Source of the DNA: Candidatus Parcubacteria bacterium
Lineage (GTDB): Bacteria; Patescibacteriota; Minisyncoccia; UBA9983
Length of the DNA stretch: 44,622 nucleotides
Assembly: GCA_003599625.1 (NCBI GenBank)
Contig: QZIU01000019.1
Span: 1 to 44,622, forward strand
Direction of reading: 5' to 3'
Under the pieces are notes generated by a model that saw only the letters and a list, made by a program, of their open reading frames with translations, was not told the origin of the DNA and did not search any database. The first letter of the stretch is position 1. Every line of letters begins with the position of its first letter. A program made the position numbers and the translations under genes. Of this stretch, positions 34,341 to 43,246 are shown piece by piece.

Positions 34341-35105
34341 ATGTCGATCTCCTGGTCAGCCAAAAGACAACTTACTTATTTGATGTTCGTTATCGTCATC
34401 TTCCTGGCGGCGACTTTTTTCTTTTGGTCAAGATTCACGGCCCCCACTTGCTCCGATGGCAAACAAAATCAGCAAGAAAAAGGGACTGATTGCGGCGGCC
34501 CTTGTTCCAAGGAATGCTTGGGGGATGTCAGAGATCCTGTTGTGATTTGGAGCAAGCCGCTAAAAGTCCGCGGAAACAAATATGATGCCGTTGCTTTGGT
34601 TGAGAACAGGAATCTTTTCTTATCCGCAAAGTCGGCCAGCTACCAGTTTAAGTTTTACGATGAAAGAAATATCCTGATCGCTTCAAGGGAAGGAAAGACT
34701 TTCATCAATCCGGGACAGAAATTCGCCGTCTTCGAGGCGGGCATAGACGCGGGTACAAGGATCCCCGCCAAGGCCTTTTTGGAATTTGAAAAGGGAGTAA
34801 AGTGGGAGATCTATAAAGGAGAAAAACAAAGTTTGGTTGTTACCCGGAAAGAATATCAAGATGAACCAAGCCCTTCGTTGACCGGGCTGGCGGAAAACAA
34901 AGCTCTCGTAACGGCCAACGGAGTTAACGCGGTGGCGATAATTTACGATGCGGAAGGAAACGCCATAGCTGCCAGCGCCACTAAAGCTGGGGATATAAAA
35001 GGCGGCCAGGCAGCCGAAATATTTTTTACCTGGCCGGAGGAATTTGAGGAAGAATACGGTTCCGATGAAGTATTTCTGATGTCCGAGTCGGTTTCAGAAT
35101 TCTAG
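34341..35105 (+). CDS. Membrane-anchored extracytoplasmic protein of unknown function
   Basis: A 254-aa protein. One N-terminal transmembrane helix (about 12-30) precedes a Cys-containing motif (TCSDGKQNQQEKGTDCGGPC, about 36-55). A beta-rich domain follows, with VRGNKYDAVALVENRNLFLS and SYQFKFYDERNILIASREG, a pattern like FxLYD/DUF3426-type sandwiches. I know of no function. The next gene, rodA/ftsW-like, starts 2 bp after the stop, so the two are coupled and a cell-shape or envelope role is plausible. Confidence 0.65.
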   Translation: MSISWSAKRQLTYLMFVIVIFLAATFFFWSRFTAPTCSDGKQNQQEKGTDCGGPCSKECLGDVRDPVVIWSKPLKVRGNKYDAVALVENRNLFLSAKSASYQFKFYDERNILIASREGKTFINPGQKFAVFEAGIDAGTRIPAKAFLEFEKGVKWEIYKGEKQSLVVTRKEYQDEPSPSLTGLAENKALVTANGVNAVAIIYDAEGNAIAASATKAGDIKGGQAAEIFFTWPEEFEEEYGSDEVFLMSESVSEF

Positions 35106-35107
35106 AT

Positions 35108-36232
35108 ATGATTCAAAAGTACATGCGAATGGACTGGATATTGTTTTTAGCCACAATACCTCTTTTGGCGGCAGGGCTTATAAGCATGCGATCGTTCGGA
35201 GCCGACACGGATTATTATTTCAACAGACAAATTTTTTGGATCGGATTCAGCGTCGCGGTTTTCTTCGGTTTCAGCTTTATTGATTGGAGATTTTTGAGAA
35301 AGTCCGAGATCTTGGTATCGTTTTTTTTTGTCATCAACTTTTTGCTTGTTATTCTGTTGGCGATGGGGAAGGCGGTTAAAGGGGCGGCAAGCTGGTTTGA
35401 TCTGGGCCTTTTTTCCGTCGAGCCTGTGGATCCGTTGAAGATTTTGATAATACTGATCCTGGCCAAATATTTCTCCCGGCGGCATATCGAAATCGCCAAT
35501 GTCAGGCATATAATTTTACCAAGCCTTTATGTTTTTATTCCGACTTTTCTCGTTTTTCTCCAGCCTGATTTCGGCTCGGCCATAATAATCTTCCTGATCT
35601 TGCTCGGAATGATGCTGGTTTCCGGCATCAATAAAAAACATTTGATCGCTATTTGCTTGATCCTGGCGGTGGCTTTGGCATCGGCTTGGTTGTTTGTTTT
35701 TAAGCCGTATCAGAAGGCAAGAATCATGACCTTTTTGGACCCAATGCGGGACGCAAAAGGAGCGGGTTATAATGCTTTGCAGTCGATGATCGCTGTGGGG
35801 TCGGGCCAATTTTTCGGCAAAGGAATCGGTTTTGGCACACAGAGTCGTTTGGAATTTTTGCCCGAGCATCAGACCGATTTTATCTTTGCCGCGTTCGCGG
35901 AAGAGTGGGGATTTGTCGGAGCTTTGTTTATTTTTCTCTTTTATGCCATAGTAATCTGGCGGGTTTTGAGAAACGCGGCGCTCGGACAGAGCAACTTCGA
36001 ATCTTTTTACGGGATCGGGGTGGCCATATTCTTGACAGCTCATTTCTTCGTAAATATCGGAATGAATATCGGCCTTTTACCTATAACCGGAACTACTTTG
36101 CCTTTTTTGAGCTATGGAGGCACTCATATGCTCACCGTTTATACCTCCTTGGGAATTCTCATGGGGATGCGTCGGTATTCCAGGCATACTCATAGGGATG
36201 ACGCCGAGACGGAATTTTTGGGACCGAAGTAA
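35108..36232 (+). CDS. rodA: SEDS-family peptidoglycan glycosyltransferase (RodA/FtsW)
   Basis: A 374-aa polytopic protein with about ten helices. SEDS signatures are visible: GAASWFDLGLFSVEPVDPLKI (about 95-115), LQPDFGSAIII, GFGTQSRLEFLPEHQTDFIFA with EEWGFVGA, and GTTLPFLSYGG near the C-terminus. SEDS proteins polymerise lipid II into glycan strands in elongation (RodA) or division (FtsW). QPDFGSA and overall size favour RodA. MurJ and MurB are also in this window. No transpeptidase partner gene is adjacent. Confidence 0.88.
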   Translation: MIQKYMRMDWILFLATIPLLAAGLISMRSFGADTDYYFNRQIFWIGFSVAVFFGFSFIDWRFLRKSEILVSFFFVINFLLVILLAMGKAVKGAASWFDLGLFSVEPVDPLKILIILILAKYFSRRHIEIANVRHIILPSLYVFIPTFLVFLQPDFGSAIIIFLILLGMMLVSGINKKHLIAICLILAVALASAWLFVFKPYQKARIMTFLDPMRDAKGAGYNALQSMIAVGSGQFFGKGIGFGTQSRLEFLPEHQTDFIFAAFAEEWGFVGALFIFLFYAIVIWRVLRNAALGQSNFESFYGIGVAIFLTAHFFVNIGMNIGLLPITGTTLPFLSYGGTHMLTVYTSLGILMGMRRYSRHTHRDDAETEFLGPK

Positions 36233-36333
36233 AAATTTTAAATTTCGAATTTTAAATTTTTAAATAATATCGAATAACTAAATATTTAAAATTAAAAAAT
36301 TATTTTAAAATTTTAAATTTAAAATTCTGATTT
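36233..36333 (+). repeat. AT-only palindromic spacer before folD
   Basis: Reiterated TTTTAAATTT/AAATTTAAAA words form overlapping palindromes up to the folD ATG. No promoter or GC core is distinct. Confidence 0.5.
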
Positions 36334-37167
36334 ATGATAATTGACGGCAATCAAATAGCCAACGAAATAAAAAATGAACTGAGGGTCCGCGTCAGCGGGC
36401 GCAATTTAAAGCTGGCGATTATTAAAGTCGGCCAAAATAAAGCCACGGATATTTTTGTTGAACGCAAGCTCAGATTCGGGAAAGATATCGGCGTTGAGAC
36501 GGAAGTTTTCGCGCTTGGGGAGGATGTAGGAGAAAATGACCTTTGTCAGAAAATAAGCGAAATAAACAAGGGGAACGTCAATGGAATCATCCTGCAGTTG
36601 CCGCTGCCAAAAGGCGTGAATATTCAACCGGCTCTTGATCGTATTTCGCCGGAAAAAGATATTGACGCGCTTTCCTCAACCTTGTCGGGAAGATTTATAG
36701 CAGGGGAAACAACCGTTTTGCCGCCGGTGGTTGGGGCGGTAAAAATTATTTTGGAAAAGGGGGGCATTAATATTAATGATTTAAAAGAAAAGACGGTGGC
36801 AATAATCGGGTGTGGTTCTTTGGTTGGGAGGCCTGCGGCCTTATGGTTTATGAATAATGGCTCAACCGTCTCTGTCTTAAATAGTCACACAAGGGATTTA
36901 AAGAGACTTACAACCGAGGCGGATATAATCGTCTCTGGCGCCGGAAAACCCGGACTTATAAAACCGGATATGATAAAAGAAGGAGCGATTATTATAGATG
37001 CCGCTACTGCCGAATGCGATGGCCGGCTTGTCGGGGATGCCGACCCCGAAGTGGCAAAAAAAGCTGCCGTATTTACTCCAGTTCCCGGAGGCGTTGGTCC
37101 GATCACGGTGGCAATGGTGTTTAAAAATTTAGTTGATCTGAATAGTTGGGAAAATGAACATGGTTAA
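36334..37167 (+). CDS. folD: Bifunctional methylene-THF dehydrogenase/cyclohydrolase
   Basis: A 277-aa enzyme that interconverts methylene-THF and formyl-THF with NADP. The catalytic Lys is kept (FVERK, Lys45, equal to E. coli Lys54), as are ILQLPLPKG (Gln98 equivalent) and EKDIDAL (Asp121 equivalent). The Rossmann segment TVAIIGCGSLVGRPAALWF and the C-terminal TPVPGGVGPITVAM are present. The residue equal to E. coli Tyr50 is Phe41, a conservative loss of an active-site hydroxyl. The gene stands alone behind an AT-repeat spacer. Confidence 0.9.
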   Translation: MIIDGNQIANEIKNELRVRVSGRNLKLAIIKVGQNKATDIFVERKLRFGKDIGVETEVFALGEDVGENDLCQKISEINKGNVNGIILQLPLPKGVNIQPALDRISPEKDIDALSSTLSGRFIAGETTVLPPVVGAVKIILEKGGININDLKEKTVAIIGCGSLVGRPAALWFMNNGSTVSVLNSHTRDLKRLTTEADIIVSGAGKPGLIKPDMIKEGAIIIDAATAECDGRLVGDADPEVAKKAAVFTPVPGGVGPITVAMVFKNLVDLNSWENEHG

Positions 37168-37218
37168 AGGATTGTTATAGCTATTGACAATTAGTAGGAA
37201 AGTAATAAAGTAAGAAAT

Positions 37219-37476
37219 ATGGAAACACAAACAAAAATACAAAAAATAACAAGCAAAGGGCAGATTACCCTGCCTGTTTCATGGCGGAAAAAGTTTAACG
37301 CCAGACAGATTATGATAAAGCCAAAAGGCGATAGTCTGGAAATCAAACCAATTAACCTTGAAATGTATAACACGGAGGTAACCGTTTTTGACGCGTTAAG
37401 AGACAATAAAGGGAGAGGATTAAAAGCGAAAGATCTAATTAAAATCCTTAAAAAGATAGATTCTAAAAATGAATGA
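37219..37476 (+). CDS. AbrB/MazE-type antitoxin
   Basis: An 85-aa protein. Its N-terminus, QKITSKGQITLPVSWRKKFN, is the swapped-hairpin AbrB DNA-binding fold; IMIKPKGDSLEIKPI completes it. The C-terminal half would wrap the toxin. Its stop overlaps the toxin start by 8 bp (37469-37476), as is usual for toxin-antitoxin pairs, which often repress their own promoter. Confidence 0.82.
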   Translation: METQTKIQKITSKGQITLPVSWRKKFNARQIMIKPKGDSLEIKPINLEMYNTEVTVFDALRDNKGRGLKAKDLIKILKKIDSKNE

Positions 37477-37735
37477 CCCGGAGAAGTTATTTAGAAAAAT
37501 CTCTGGCAAGGAAAGAATCTTGTTGGTCTCGTTGGTTGATGATATCTTAACAAAAAAGAAAGGTCTCAACATTAAAAAGCTTGAAAATAGCGATTTTTAT
37601 AGATGTCGGAAGGGACGATTCAGGATTATTTTTCATCACGAGAAAAATAATATAATCATAGATTCAATAAAATTAAGAAGAGAAAATACCTATAAAGATT
37701 TAAAGTGGACATCATTAAACTGGAAAAATATTTGA
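37469..37735 (+). CDS. RelE/ParE-type toxin
   Basis: An 88-aa protein of the RelE fold: two helices (LFRKISGKERILLVSLVDDI), then KLENSDFYRCRKGRFRIIFHH and IIIDSIKLRRENTY. Arg and Lys residues in the RCRKGRFRIIF strand are those expected for mRNA cleavage by RelE. It is probably held inactive by the antitoxin encoded immediately upstream. Its last 31 bp overlap the start of rlmN. Confidence 0.8.
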   Translation: MNDPEKLFRKISGKERILLVSLVDDILTKKKGLNIKKLENSDFYRCRKGRFRIIFHHEKNNIIIDSIKLRRENTYKDLKWTSLNWKNI

Positions 37736-38757
37736 GCGAGAAGGGAGAAAAAAGTTACCGCCTTAAGCAGATCAAGAAGGCGGTTTTTTGCGATTTGATA
37801 AGCGATTGGGAGGGAGCCACCGCTCTTCCAAAAGAGCTGCGTGGAATTTTGGAAAAAGAATTTCCGCTTTTTGGTATGTTCGCGGAGAAAGTCCTGGAAT
37901 CAAAAAATGGCGATTCAGTAAAGGCGGTTTTCAGGCTGGGGGACGGCAATTTTATCGAAACTGTTTTAATGAAGCATCTGCAGGGGAGGAACACCGTCTG
38001 CCTTTCTTCTCAGGCGGGCTGCGCGATGAAATGCGGTTTTTGCGCGACGGGCAAGCAGGGATTAAAAAGAAATCTGACGGCGGAAGAAATCGTCGATCAG
38101 GTTTTGTTTTTTGCCCGCTATCTATCGACATCGGATGTCGATAATATTGTTTTCATGGGAATGGGGGAGCCGTTTTTGAATTACGATAATGTTCTTTCTT
38201 CAATCAGGATTTTAAACGACAAAGACGGTTTCAACCTGGGAATCCGCCATATTTCCATCTCCACTTGCGGGATAATTCCGGGAATAGAAAAATTCGCGGG
38301 AGAAAATTTGCAATGCAACCTGGCCATTTCTTTGCACTCGGCCGACGATGAGACGCGGTCAAAGCTTATGCCGATAAACAAAACTTATCCGCTGGCCGAT
38401 CTGATGAAAGCGGTGGATGAGTATATAAAAAAGACGAACCGTAAAGTGATGTTCGAATACCTTCTGATCGACGGAGTGAATGATTCGAAGGAAGATGCTT
38501 TAAAGTTGGCCAAGCTTATGAAGAACAGTTTGTATCATGTGAATTTGATAAAATATCATGATACTGGCCTCGCCCGCAACGCCAGTAATCTGGCTTGCGA
38601 GGCGGGCAGGGCGGATTTTAAACCTTCGCCACAAACGAAGCGGACTCAATTTTTTGATATGCTCAAAAAGCTTGGAGTCTCCGTCACCTTCCGTGTCAGC
38701 TTTGGCGAGGATATTTCCGCCGCTTGCGGACAGTTGGCGGGGAAAGTGGTAAGATAG
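37705..38757 (+). CDS. rlmN: Dual-specificity RNA methyltransferase RlmN
   Basis: A 350-aa radical SAM enzyme that makes m2A at 23S A2503 and tRNA A37. CAMKCGFC (Cys106, 110, 113) binds the cluster, VFMGMGEPFLNYDN is intact, and the C-terminal AACGQLAG (Cys341) holds the methyl-carrying cysteine. The GTG at 37705 begins MDIIKLEKYL, which fits the family start. A block at about residues 288-302 (LARNASNLACEAGRA) is encoded by a palindromic insertion. Its rRNA target lies three bases from the group I intron 1 site. The start overlaps the toxin gene. Confidence 0.93.
   Translation: MDIIKLEKYLSEKGEKSYRLKQIKKAVFCDLISDWEGATALPKELRGILEKEFPLFGMFAEKVLESKNGDSVKAVFRLGDGNFIETVLMKHLQGRNTVCLSSQAGCAMKCGFCATGKQGLKRNLTAEEIVDQVLFFARYLSTSDVDNIVFMGMGEPFLNYDNVLSSIRILNDKDGFNLGIRHISISTCGIIPGIEKFAGENLQCNLAISLHSADDETRSKLMPINKTYPLADLMKAVDEYIKKTNRKVMFEYLLIDGVNDSKEDALKLAKLMKNSLYHVNLIKYHDTGLARNASNLACEAGRADFKPSPQTKRTQFFDMLKKLGVSVTFRVSFGEDISAACGQLAGKVVR
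38566..38608 (+). repeat. Palindromic insertion within rlmN
   Basis: GCCTCGCCCGCAACGCCAG is followed, after TAAT, by CTGGCTTGCGAGGCGGGC, an imperfect inverse. It is in frame and adds about 13-15 residues between NLIKYHDTG and DFKPSP relative to other RlmN proteins as I recall them. Confidence 0.6.
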
Positions 38758-38761
38758 ATGC

Positions 38762-41584
38762 ATGGTGAAAGGGACAACCAAGATAAAAATCGCCAATCAG
38801 TGGATCCCCGGAAATCCCGGAGGAAGAGAAAAAGCGGATAGTGAAAGAGAGCTTTCAAGGCTTGCTTCTAATATTACTATTTCCAGGATCAAGAGCTACG
38901 AAGATCTGAACGCTCCAACAGAGAAAGAAGGGGACGAAAAATTTTTAGAGAAAAGCAAAGAGGTTTGGAAAGATTTTGTCGTCCATAATATGATGGGCAG
39001 AAACGGCGAGAATGGGAAAAACAGCATTCTCAACTTCAGCGATCTGGATGGCGAGACCAGCCTGGGCCTGCTGAAGCTGGCAGGAATGGATGTGGCGAAT
39101 GTGGAATATGTCAGTCAGGGGGACTCCAGAAAAGGAAAGATCAACATTGACACGGGGAACCGATGGGGGCTCGCGATTGAGGATAATGGCGAGACTGTTT
39201 TCGCCGATCATCACGGACCCGATGCTAAAAGAGGCACTTCAGCCGCCGAATTGACATACAAAATTTTGACTTCTTTGGGATTGCTCAAGAGAGAAAAACA
39301 CCTCGATCGTCTTGTAAGCTTTGTTACCAATCTGGATAACGCCGAATATGTCTCTTCATTAGATAAAAATCTTTTGAAAGAGAATTTTCATAAAACCTTG
39401 CCCGGGTTAAGAAATTATCTTTCTTTTGACGGTCTTTTGGAATATTTCAAACCAGAGAAAGATAAAAACGGCAAAGAAATATATAAAGATCCGTGGAAGA
39501 CATCTTTGTCTGAGGAAGAATTAAAAAAGTTGGGCAAAGACAGAGAAGGCAAGAAAGCTATTGCCGATTGGAGCCTGCATCAGAAGAAAGTCATAGCAAG
39601 ATCTCTGAAGGTCATCGAGTCTTTGGAAAAAGCCGGACTCTTTTTTGACTCAAAGAGATACGGAAAGATCCTCGTTGATATTGGGGCGAAAGTTGCATCC
39701 GGTTTCGACGCCGCCAAAGCCTGCGGTTATGATACCTATATTAAATGGGCGCCGGAAAAGGGGTTTTTCTTTATCTCCTCGACGAAAGAAATAACGGACA
39801 AATTCAGTCAGGGAATTTCCGTAAGAAGGACAATGTGGATAAAACCTTCCCTGGACAACGACCCGGTGACCGTGACCATTAAGGAAGTCATTGAAAAAAT
39901 GACGGATGGCAATTTTGACGCATCCAGATTGCAAGAGCTGGAAAACGGGGGTAAAATGGGGAGTAATATGAGCGGGGTGGATAATCAGGAGGATAATTTA
40001 AACACAAATCCGAACTCGGAGAAGGTCGGGGAAAGCCGGATTGAGGCTAAGAACTTAACGGAGGTTATTACGCCCGGAAAGAGATTGTCAGAGAAGGAGA
40101 GGAAGGAATACCTGGAGAGGACCAGAGAAGAAATGAAGATAGGAGATCCTGCAAAAGAAACGATATCAAGGTTTGCCAAGGATTTTAATGAAGAGGCGTA
40201 TACCAAACTGGCCAAAAAGTATTTCGAAGAAAAAGAGGACGATCTAATCAAGCAAGGCATAGAGGTGAATATATCTGATGCCAGAAAGTTGGCTTATTTT
40301 TATGAAAAGGGTCTGAATCAGGAATTGGAAGAAGGAAGACCGGCATGGTGCGAAAAGGAAGATTACGACGAATTCAAGAGGATCGAAGAACTTAACGAGA
40401 TTAGGGCTGAGTTGGATAAAGGCAAGATGCGGGCAGAAAGTCCTTACCTGGTGCTGAATTTTCTGAACGGCAAGATCGAAGAAATGTCCGCCGCGCTGGA
40501 CAAGCAGGATTCGCAAGGGCGATTTTTGCTAAAAGATCCGGAAAGAAGCGTCAAGGCGGCATATTTGAATTCGCTTCGCGACGCGCAGGCGGAGTTGTTC
40601 GTCAAAGCGACCGGCAGGAATCTGATTAAGGAAGGGCAGGAAGAGTTTGAGAAAACGGGCCCGAGCAAAGAGAATTTTATAAAAGGGAGGCTTAATCAAA
40701 AATATCGGGAGTTGTCCCAGCACGATGCCATTAAAAACGAACTCTGGGGAGATGAATGGAAAAACATTCCGGACGCGGAGAAGCTTTCAAAGTTCCAAAA
40801 TAACCCAAATGTTTTCTTCAAAGAAAAATTAAAAGAAAATCTTGGTCCGGTCAATGCAAAGTTCAATCCTTCCGAAGAACAAGCGCTCATTTTGCTTCAA
40901 AGAGGACACAATATAAAAAGTTTTACGCTTGGGGGGTGGTTTAGAAGTAAGATAAAAGTGGGTGAAGCCAACTTGAGCGAAAGAGAGTTTAATGATTTTC
41001 TTCTGGGAGAAAAAAAGAAATTTTACGAAAGTCGCAAAGAGTTGGCTCAAACCACTTTAGGTGAAGAATGGGAAAAAGAAAAAATTTCTTTTATTGAGAA
41101 CAAGGCTCAAGGCGAGATCGTCAAAACTTCAAAATCCATAGAAAACGCGGAAGGCGGTATAATGGAACTTATAGGTAAAATAAGGCGGGAAAGGATTAAA
41201 GAAGCCACTATCAAAGCGGCTAAATCGGAGGAAAAAACAAAAGAACAATTGGAAAAAATTTCCAAAGAGTTTGCCGGAGGAGAGGGTGACATGAATAAGG
41301 TTTTGGAGGCTTTGGCGGGAAGAAGCGGAAAGGGTCTGGATGGTCTAACCGACGGAAGCTTGGATGAGAATATGCCGTGCCTGACGGAATTCATGAGCAG
41401 CTTCGATATTCCTACCGGTTATTTTGACAGCCCGGACTGGGTAAGGCAAAAAGATAAGTTTGGCAAGGAATACAAAAAAAACGCTAAAAACCGAAAAGGC
41501 TTCGTGATGTTTATGATTGATTTGATGAGTTCCGTTTTTGGCAGCGGACAAGTTGGCCAGCCTAATCAAGAGAAGAAGTCTTAG
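38762..41584 (+). CDS. Large protein with an N-terminal DHH-phosphoesterase-like domain
   Basis: A 940-aa protein without a firm family. Residues about 85-185 look like a DHH-type fold: SILNFSDLDGETSLGLLKLAG, VEYVSQGDSR, and FADHHGPDAKRGTSAAELTYKIL, the last with the paired His of DHH enzymes. A long charged, helical region follows (about 400-860), with many Lys/Glu and possible coiled coils, and a C-terminus ending GQVGQPNQEKKS. DHH enzymes cut phosphodiester or pyrophosphate bonds, so a nuclease or nucleotide phosphatase is possible. The size and tail suggest a CPR-specific architecture. A 71-aa gene follows by 8 bp. Confidence 0.6.
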   Translation: MVKGTTKIKIANQWIPGNPGGREKADSERELSRLASNITISRIKSYEDLNAPTEKEGDEKFLEKSKEVWKDFVVHNMMGRNGENGKNSILNFSDLDGETSLGLLKLAGMDVANVEYVSQGDSRKGKINIDTGNRWGLAIEDNGETVFADHHGPDAKRGTSAAELTYKILTSLGLLKREKHLDRLVSFVTNLDNAEYVSSLDKNLLKENFHKTLPGLRNYLSFDGLLEYFKPEKDKNGKEIYKDPWKTSLSEEELKKLGKDREGKKAIADWSLHQKKVIARSLKVIESLEKAGLFFDSKRYGKILVDIGAKVASGFDAAKACGYDTYIKWAPEKGFFFISSTKEITDKFSQGISVRRTMWIKPSLDNDPVTVTIKEVIEKMTDGNFDASRLQELENGGKMGSNMSGVDNQEDNLNTNPNSEKVGESRIEAKNLTEVITPGKRLSEKERKEYLERTREEMKIGDPAKETISRFAKDFNEEAYTKLAKKYFEEKEDDLIKQGIEVNISDARKLAYFYEKGLNQELEEGRPAWCEKEDYDEFKRIEELNEIRAELDKGKMRAESPYLVLNFLNGKIEEMSAALDKQDSQGRFLLKDPERSVKAAYLNSLRDAQAELFVKATGRNLIKEGQEEFEKTGPSKENFIKGRLNQKYRELSQHDAIKNELWGDEWKNIPDAEKLSKFQNNPNVFFKEKLKENLGPVNAKFNPSEEQALILLQRGHNIKSFTLGGWFRSKIKVGEANLSEREFNDFLLGEKKKFYESRKELAQTTLGEEWEKEKISFIENKAQGEIVKTSKSIENAEGGIMELIGKIRRERIKEATIKAAKSEEKTKEQLEKISKEFAGGEGDMNKVLEALAGRSGKGLDGLTDGSLDENMPCLTEFMSSFDIPTGYFDSPDWVRQKDKFGKEYKKNAKNRKGFVMFMIDLMSSVFGSGQVGQPNQEKKS

Positions 41585-41592
41585 ACAAAAAT

Positions 41593-41808
41593 ATGCAAAG
41601 CAATATTTTAAAAGACAATAGTTTGCAGAATTTGGTAAGAACTCTAAAGATAGACGAAGAGAGTCGTTCTCTTTTGATAGAAAAAATTCCTCAGATGAAT
41701 CTTGAAGAAAGAATCGGGCTGTGGAAGGACCTGGCCGATATTTATCTGTTGGACTTGGAAGAGGAGGAAGCTTTAAAGAATCTCAGAAAATTTTGGAAAA
41801 AGGACTAA
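41593..41808 (+). CDS. Small helical acidic protein (71 aa)
   Basis: I do not recognise a family. It is predicted all-helical and charged (VRTLKIDEESRSLLIEKIPQ, ERIGLWKDLADIYLLDLEEE), with no membrane segment or Cys. It starts 8 bp after the DHH-like gene and probably forms an operon with it, perhaps as a partner subunit. Confidence 0.6.
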   Translation: MQSNILKDNSLQNLVRTLKIDEESRSLLIEKIPQMNLEERIGLWKDLADIYLLDLEEEEALKNLRKFWKKD

Positions 41809-41861
41809 AGCGGCGGTTTTGCTTTATTGGTTGTTATCATTATTATAATTAACACTTACCT

Positions 41862-42416
41862 ATGATTTTACTATACATTTTATTGGGCGTTCTGGCCGTG
41901 GCGGCAATCTGGTTTATCGGCATTTATAACGGTTTTATAAGGCTCGTCACTCGAGCCAAGGAGGCCTGGGCGGACATTGATGTCCAACTCAAACGAAGAT
42001 ACGACCTTATTCCCAACCTGGTGGAAACAGTCAAAGGTTACGCCACTCACGAAAGGGAGGCTTTTGAAAAAGTGACCGAAGCTAGAGCAAGGGCGCTGGG
42101 CGCGCGTTCTGTTAAAGAGAAAGAAGCAGCCGACAATCAGGTCAAAGAAGCGCTCAAGTCGATCTTTGCGGTGGCCGAAGCATATCCTCAATTGCGGGCG
42201 GTGGAAAGTTTCGTCAATCTCCAGAATGAGTTGGCCGATACGGAAAACAAAATCCAGGCGGCCAGAAGATTTTACAACGGCAATGTGCGGGATCTCAACA
42301 TCAGGATCGACACCTTCCCGAGCAACATCGTGGCCGGGATGTTCAGCTTCCAAAAAATGGAATTCTTCGAACTCGAAGAAGGCGAAGCCCGCGAACCAGT
42401 GAAGGTGAGCTTCTAA
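41862..42416 (+). CDS. lemA: LemA family membrane protein
   Basis: A 184-aa protein: a single N-terminal transmembrane helix (about 2-22), then a helical bundle with the family signature NGFIRLVTRAKEAWADIDVQLKRRYDLIPNLVETVKGYA and the C-terminal RFYNGNVRDLNIRIDTFPSN. Its role is poorly known; it is often encoded with membrane proteases. Here it heads a lemA-DUF3137-htpX cluster with gaps of 9 and 2 bp. A TATAAT box (41844-41849) is 12 bp before the ATG. Confidence 0.93.
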   Translation: MILLYILLGVLAVAAIWFIGIYNGFIRLVTRAKEAWADIDVQLKRRYDLIPNLVETVKGYATHEREAFEKVTEARARALGARSVKEKEAADNQVKEALKSIFAVAEAYPQLRAVESFVNLQNELADTENKIQAARRFYNGNVRDLNIRIDTFPSNIVAGMFSFQKMEFFELEEGEAREPVKVSF

Positions 42417-42425
42417 TCGCTACCA

Positions 42426-43244
42426 ATGTTTCAACTTGTAAAACCGGAGGTTGAAAGCATTCCCCGGGAAACTTGGAATACTGTTAAAGTTAAATGGTAC
42501 TTTTGGCTACTGATCGTCGTCTCTGTTATTTCCGTTACCTCCTTGTTTTTCCTTAGGGTAGTAAAGAATGATCTGATCAATTACGCGGGAATGATACCCG
42601 TTTTCGGCGCAGTCGCGTATGTTGCATCCGTTAATAAGAAAGTCAGAACCGCCTTTTGGAAAAACTTGGCGGAACTTAATGGCTGGAATTATAAGTCAGC
42701 CGACGATCCCAAAAGGGAAATCGGGATCATGTTCCGGCAAGGCCATGATCAAAAAATATATCATGTCATAGAAGGAGAAATAGAAGGTAGACAATTTAAA
42801 GTTTTTAACTATCATTTTACAATAGGGTCAGGCAAGCACCGGCAAACTTTTTTCTACACCGTTTTTGTCTTCAAATTTAACGGAACGTTCCCGCATATTT
42901 ATTTGAATAATAAGGCAAATCATTACGATATTTGGGTGAATGAAAAGTTGCCTGTCCCGTCGGAATTCGGCAAAATCTTCAGCTTGTCCGCCAAAAGAGG
43001 ATATGAGATCGAAGCGCTTGAGATATTTACTCCCGAGGTCTTATCCAAGATACTGGACGGGAAGCATACCTCGGATATCGAGTTTGTGGACCAGAGAATG
43101 ATAATTTTCACCGACAAGAAGATTGATAATATAAGAGATTTGGAAACAAGAATAAAGCAGGCTTTGGAACTGGAAGATTTGCTTGATGACAAACTTGATA
43201 AGTTCAAATTCCATGAGATTGGCGACAGGCCTTATAACTTCTAA
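42426..43244 (+). CDS. DUF3137 membrane protein
   Basis: A 272-aa protein with two N-terminal transmembrane helices (about 27-45 and 55-70), then a soluble domain with VIEGEIEGRQFKVFNYHFTI and RMIIFTDKKIDNIRDLETRI. This matches the DUF3137 proteins commonly found beside LemA; the molecular role is unknown. It lies between lemA and htpX with almost no spacing, so the three are probably made together. Confidence 0.75.
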   Translation: MFQLVKPEVESIPRETWNTVKVKWYFWLLIVVSVISVTSLFFLRVVKNDLINYAGMIPVFGAVAYVASVNKKVRTAFWKNLAELNGWNYKSADDPKREIGIMFRQGHDQKIYHVIEGEIEGRQFKVFNYHFTIGSGKHRQTFFYTVFVFKFNGTFPHIYLNNKANHYDIWVNEKLPVPSEFGKIFSLSAKRGYEIEALEIFTPEVLSKILDGKHTSDIEFVDQRMIIFTDKKIDNIRDLETRIKQALELEDLLDDKLDKFKFHEIGDRPYNF

Positions 43245-43246
43245 AA

